Shown one piece after another: positions 13,709 to 16,423 of a stretch of 16,423 bases of DNA. This DNA comes from a bacterium (GTDB taxonomy: Bacteria > JAMCPX01), in contig JAJYLN010000031.1 of the NCBI GenBank assembly GCA_021787665.1, positions 1-16,423 on the forward strand, given 5' to 3'. The number at the start of each line of letters is the position of its first letter. Position 1 is the stretch's first letter. The notes beneath the pieces are model-generated. The model was not told where the DNA came from. It did no database searches and worked only from the letters and a program-made list of their open reading frames with translations. The position numbers and the translations under genes are program-made.

Positions 13709-14828
13709 GCAGGACAGGAAGGCGATAGGGCTGATACGGGGGCTCATGGGCAGGACCTGCGACAGGGTGGACGTCGAGGAGTTCGAGGTTGCGCCGAGGG
13801 CACTGCAGAGGCTCACCGAGGTCATCACGTATGCGGTCCTTGCAGTGTTCATGACCTTTTTCCTGTCCCCGGCAGTGTCCTTGGTCATCGGGCTCGTCTT
13901 CGGTACCCTGTTCTTTCTGTCGCGGTGGTACGACGTGGAGGTCATCGACCAGTACATGGGGAAGAAGAAGACCGCGAACGTCATCGGTACGGTCAGGCCG
14001 TCTGGCGATGCGAAGCAGAGACTGATAGTCTCCGGCCATCACGACTCCGCGTTTAACATGACACTCCTGCACCGTCGGTTTGTCTGGCTCATGCCCGTTC
14101 TTGAGTTTTTTACGACGGTATCCCTGCTGGCCATGATCATGCTGTCGGTTTATGCCCTGGCCAAGGGTGCGTTCGTATATCCGTTCTTACCGGGCAGGCT
14201 ATGGACGATCGTCCTTCTGGTTGGATTGTGCGGCGTTATGACCTCCCAGATCGTACGGAAGGGTCTCGTTACGGACATCGAGACCGAAGGGGCGAACGAT
14301 AACCTTTCCGGGGTTGCCGTCGCGGTAGGCCTTGCTGAGCACCTTCGTGCGCACCGGCCCGAGAACACGGAGGTGATGTGCATATCCTTCGGTGCGGAGG
14401 AGCCCAACACGAAGGGGTCACAACACTTCGTACGGAAGCACCTGGAGACTCTGAAGGCGGTCCCGACGTATGTACTCAACTTCGACATGGTCGGTGAGGA
14501 CGGTACCCTGCGCATCGTGAAGAAGGAGTACGAGGTGCGCGCCAGACATTCACGGACATTCGTGGACTTTGTTCGCCGGGCGGCGCAGGGCAGCGGAATC
14601 GAGGCACGACCCGGGGTTCTGCCCTTCGGCAATACCGACGCGACGCCGTTCAGCAGAAGGGGCCTTACGGCAACAAGCCTGGTACGTCTTGATAGCGCGG
14701 GTCTGCCGGGACACTGGCACACCATCGAGGATACCATAAAGAACATACGAGAGGAGTCTCTGAGGGAGTGCGTGGACCTCGCCCTCGCGGTGCTCAGGGC
14801 GATGGACGCACCCGCCGCTGCCGGGTAG
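13641..14828 (+). CDS. Membrane-embedded M28-family zinc metallopeptidase
   Basis: The protein has 395 residues. The co-catalytic zinc ligands of M28 aminopeptidases are visible in order: SGHHDSA (His133, Asp135), GANDNLSGVAVA (Asp220), FGAEEPNTKGS (Glu253/Glu254), NFDMVGEDG and the final GHWHTIEDT. Four hydrophobic segments are unusual: two at about 60-92 ahead of the first ligand, and two at about 147-203 between His133/Asp135 and Asp220, where typical family members have only a short loop. The peptidase is therefore likely membrane-anchored; orientation cannot be decided here. It starts inside mltG (68-bp overlap, GGAAGG directly before ATG) and ends 11 bp from the convergent hydrolase. 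The substrate is unknown; an envelope role fits its neighbour. Confidence 0.9.
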   Translation: MSSLKEHIATIVNECGPRITGSEQDRKAIGLIRGLMGRTCDRVDVEEFEVAPRALQRLTEVITYAVLAVFMTFFLSPAVSLVIGLVFGTLFFLSRWYDVEVIDQYMGKKKTANVIGTVRPSGDAKQRLIVSGHHDSAFNMTLLHRRFVWLMPVLEFFTTVSLLAMIMLSVYALAKGAFVYPFLPGRLWTIVLLVGLCGVMTSQIVRKGLVTDIETEGANDNLSGVAVAVGLAEHLRAHRPENTEVMCISFGAEEPNTKGSQHFVRKHLETLKAVPTYVLNFDMVGEDGTLRIVKKEYEVRARHSRTFVDFVRRAAQGSGIEARPGVLPFGNTDATPFSRRGLTATSLVRLDSAGLPGHWHTIEDTIKNIREESLRECVDLALAVLRAMDAPAAAG

Positions 14829-14839
14829 GCGGTGGAGAG

Positions 14840-15457
14840 TTACTCGACGGCAAGTATCTCGACCGTGACACCGGCAAGCTTCTTGAACCTCTCCGCGGCT
14901 TCCCTGCCGGCCACATCCGAGAGCTTTCCCCAGTGCATGGGCACGGCGAGCTTCGGCCCTATGGCGGCGGCGATCCTCGCGGCGTCCTCGGCATCAGAAG
15001 TGTACTTGCCTCCCACCGGTACCAACAGCACGTCGGCCTTCAGGGACTTCATTTCCTCGATAAATTCCGTATCGCCGGTGTGGTAGATGCTCTCCCCGTC
15101 CATGGTCACGATGTAGCCGACGTTGCCGGCGGCCTTCGGGTGGAACGTCTTCGATGGGTTGTACGCGTAGGTCGCGGTGATCCGGACGTCCCCCAGGGTG
15201 ATGGTGTCACCCGGCTTCACCGTTCTGACATCGCCGCTCAACTTTTTTTTCACGGCAGCGGTCGTCACGATGACCGTGTCTTTCCTGCTGAGCCTGATGA
15301 TGTCCGGTACGGACAGGTGATCGAAGTGTTCGTGGGTAACGAGTATAATGTCCGCTTTCGGCCCAGGCTTCTCCACCTCCCACGGATCGATGTAGATCAC
15401 GTTGCCGTCCGATATCCTGAAGCCAGCGTGCCCCAGCCAGGTAATCTTGTTCTTCAT
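14840..15457 (-). CDS. Metallo-beta-lactamase-fold hydrolase (UPF0173/UlaG-like)
   Basis: The protein has 205 residues. The family start ITWLGHAGFRI is followed by the zinc motif THEHFDH (His42, His44, Asp46, His47), YHTGDTEF and the last histidine in VPMHWGK. Length and order fit the L-ascorbate-6-phosphate lactonase-like, UPF0173 group of metal-dependent hydrolases. The physiological substrate of most members is unknown, so none is claimed. The ribosome site is excellent: AAAGGAGG precedes ATG 15457 by about 6 bases. No signal peptide is visible, so it should be cytosolic. It lies between the convergent M28 gene and tRNA-Leu, on the same strand as the tRNA. Confidence 0.93.
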   Translation of the reverse strand: MKNKITWLGHAGFRISDGNVIYIDPWEVEKPGPKADIILVTHEHFDHLSVPDIIRLSRKDTVIVTTAAVKKKLSGDVRTVKPGDTITLGDVRITATYAYNPSKTFHPKAAGNVGYIVTMDGESIYHTGDTEFIEEMKSLKADVLLVPVGGKYTSDAEDAARIAAAIGPKLAVPMHWGKLSDVAGREAAERFKKLAGVTVEILAVE

Positions 15458-15482
15458 ATCGGCCTCCTTTCAAGGGAAACAT

Positions 15483-15568
15483 TGCCTGGGGCCGGGATCG
15501 AACCGGCATGGAGTTTGAGCCCCGAGGGATTTTAAGTCCCTTGCGTCTACCAGTTCCGCCACCCAGGC
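15483..15568 (-). tRNA. tRNA-Leu(TAA)
   Basis: On the minus strand acceptor stem GCCTGGG/CCCAGGC closes a class-II tRNA. The D arm contains GAACTGGTAGAC, the anticodon stem AGGGA/TCCCT encloses CTTAAAA (anticodon TAA), a leucine-type variable arm follows, and the T arm is GCCGG-TTCGATC-CCGGC. Discriminator A is at 15483. CCA is not encoded (the next bases are ATG), unlike tRNA-Ser in this window. An integrase remnant ends 20 bp from its 5' side. Confidence 0.97.
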
Positions 15569-15585
15569 ATCAATTGTATTTCAGA

Positions 15586-15614
15586 TACTTAGCTGTTTTC
15601 ATCACACCTGTCAA
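15586..15614 (-). promoter_or_regulatory. Possible tRNA-Leu promoter inside the integrase remnant
   Basis: On the minus strand a perfect TTGACA (15609-15614) lies in the last codons of the integrase remnant, followed after 17 bp by a weak TAAGTA (15586-15591; AAGTAT at 18 bp is an alternative). Distance to the tRNA 5' end (15568) suits a short leader. TACAAT at 15573-15578 is a better hexamer but too close to the tRNA. Confidence 0.35.
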
Positions 15615-16186
15615 CCACAGGTATGGCTGTTCCCAGCTTCAGCCTGTTTACGGCCGCCCTGACATTCTCAGGTGCTATGTGCGCATATCTCTGGATCATG
15701 GCAGCAGCCTTATGACCGAGGATGTTCTGCACTATATACAGGTCTACGCCCGCTTGTACCGTGAAGCTGGCTGCTGAGTGACGAAGCGTATGAAATACCA
15801 CATCCGTAAGCCCTGTTTTCCGACAAGCTTGTTTAAAGTGATACTGTAGTCTTGTACCTTTTATCATCGCGCCATCCTCAGTGGTAAATACATAGGGACT
15901 GTTGACATGCCTCACCTTGTTCAACTCGACAAGAACATTCTTTACAGCATCATCCATCGGTAATCCAAGTATAACCGCTCTTTGTACGGTCCAGCCTCAT
16001 CACACCCCTCGTCAAGTCAACCTGTTTCCAGGTTAAGGACATGATATTACCCCGCCTCATCCCTGTATTCACTGCCGTTACTACTAGAAGCTTCAGCCAG
16101 TCATCACATGCGTCAAGTATGGTGTGATATTCTTCTGCTGTCAGGTATCTTAGACGTCCATGATAGGAATCATTTGCAAGAGAATC
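15589..16186 (-). pseudogene. Tyrosine recombinase/phage integrase, frameshifted and N-terminally truncated
   Basis: The catalytic domain is recognisable across two frames. The first reads RLRYLTAEEYHTILDAC, then TAVNTGMRRGNIMSLTW and RLDRTKSG. After a one-base shift at about 15976 it continues VILGLPMDDAVKNVL to the stop at 15589. All catalytic positions survive: Arg in GMRRGN, Lys in RTKSG, HTLRH (His-x-x-Arg), His in LGHKAAA and the Tyr nucleophile in QRYAHI. The arm-binding and core-binding domains are missing: the frame is closed by TAA at 16187-16189. The gene is therefore an inactive remnant of an integrated element. It lies next to tRNA-Leu, but on the tRNA's 5' side, whereas integrases usually leave the element on the 3' side of the intact gene. 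Confidence 0.9.
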
Positions 16187-16197
16187 TTATTAAATTT

Positions 16198-16245
16198 TCA
16201 AAGCTCTCTTTTATAATCCAGATAATCCTTGCCCCTGAAATTGAT
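16198..16245 (-). pseudogene. 3' remnant of a winged-helix gene related to the one at 976
   Basis: The minus strand reads INFRGKDYLDYKREL and stop, against INARGMKYLDYKRES and stop at the end of the winged-helix protein at 976-1236: 11 of 15 residues agree, with clear nucleotide identity (CTGGATTATAAAAGAGAG in both). Upstream the similarity stops abruptly; the preceding codons resemble nothing in the intact copy. The remnant is the C-terminal tip of a paralogue, probably cut off by the neighbouring IS200-like insertion or an earlier rearrangement. Confidence 0.7.
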
Positions 16246-16297
16246 CGAGTCAAGTATTATAGTGCTTATTTCAGTTACTGAACATTGCTGACAGCGG

Positions 16298-16318
16298 AAC
16301 TGAATGACTACCGCCTTG
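16298..16318. repeat. IS200/IS605-type terminal hairpin
   Basis: CTACCGCCTT and AAGGCGGTAG are perfect 10-bp arms around one central base, forming a GC-rich hairpin at the 3' end of the TnpA-like frame. IS200/IS605 elements end in such subterminal hairpins instead of inverted repeats, with the cleavage site a few bases away. The stop codon of the transposase frame lies in the stem. It could also act as a terminator, although no T-run follows. Confidence 0.6.
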
Positions 16319-16423
16319 AAGGCGGTAGGTTCGGAGACCCGTCAATTTGAAATTGACTGTCATCGGCAACCTGCTCCCCTTCCTGCTGCTTGATATATTC
16401 CTGTATCGCTTCATCGGTGATCG
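16298..16423 (-). CDS. IS200-like transposase TnpA, C-terminal end (partial at window edge)
   Basis: The frame enters from the window edge and reads ITDEAIQEYIKQQEGEQ, then DDSQFQIDG and a short tail to TAG at 16298-16300. A TDE-x-I-x-EYI-x-x-Q helix followed by an acidic DDS-x-F tail is what I recall from C-termini of IS200/IS605 Y1 transposases. The catalytic HUH and Tyr segments lie beyond the window, so the call rests on the tail and on the terminal hairpin overlapping the stop codon. Whether the full gene is intact cannot be judged. Confidence 0.55.

Noticed and set aside
15573-15578. TACAAT as the -10 of tRNA-Leu
   Set aside because: It ends 5 bases from the tRNA 5' end, so transcription would begin inside the tRNA.

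Overview
The window looks like a bacterial chromosome segment with a GC-rich housekeeping core (about 5546-15568) held between two AT-richer, mobile-element-derived flanks. Each border is a tRNA gene: tRNA-Ser(CGA) on the left and tRNA-Leu(TAA) on the right, both on the minus strand. The bacterial assignment rests on MltG (peptidoglycan synthesis), sigma70-like -35/-10 pairs and Shine-Dalgarno starts. The split, archaeal-type glutamate synthase operon is typical of anaerobic or thermophilic bacteria such as Nitrospirota, deltaproteobacterial lineages or Thermotogae, and of methanogens. The lineage is inference only.

Left flank (1-5545). It opens with two broken, oppositely oriented pieces of RAYT-like (REP-associated, Y1/HUH) transposase genes. 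Next comes a gene-free AT-rich stretch holding three tandem copies of an exactly 104-bp repeat, directly ahead of a small winged-helix DNA-binding protein. A 404-residue protein of unknown function lies on the minus strand. A second block on the plus strand holds a phage-type N6/N4 DNA methyltransferase, a 64-residue helper-like protein and a large serine recombinase. The recombinase frame runs into the antisense of tRNA-Ser, marking an integrated element sitting at the 3' end of that tRNA.

Core (5546-15568). A SnoaL-like protein is preceded by a structured leader that can pair with its ribosome-binding site. An Lrp/AsnC regulator is transcribed divergently from a five-gene operon: FMN/Fe-S glutamate synthase core, a polyferredoxin-like Fe-S protein, an FAD/NAD(P) oxidoreductase, a class-II glutamine amidotransferase and a GXGXG protein. 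Together these make a complete split GOGAT (glutamine + 2-oxoglutarate to 2 glutamate), and the Lrp protein is the obvious candidate regulator. A small unrecognised protein then overlaps mltG by ATGA. mltG overlaps a membrane-anchored M28 metallopeptidase by 68 bp. A convergent metallo-beta-lactamase-fold hydrolase and tRNA-Leu follow.

Right flank (15569-16423). A frameshifted, N-terminally truncated tyrosine integrase lies on the 5' side of tRNA-Leu. Behind it are a 15-codon echo of the winged-helix gene from the left flank and the 3' end of an IS200-type transposase with its terminal hairpin. The two flanks therefore share a gene family, although they abut different tRNAs and carry different recombinase types.

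The least explained parts are the 104-bp repeat array with its small DNA-binding protein, the 404-residue orphan, the leader hairpin of the SnoaL-like gene and the 62-residue ORF ahead of mltG.
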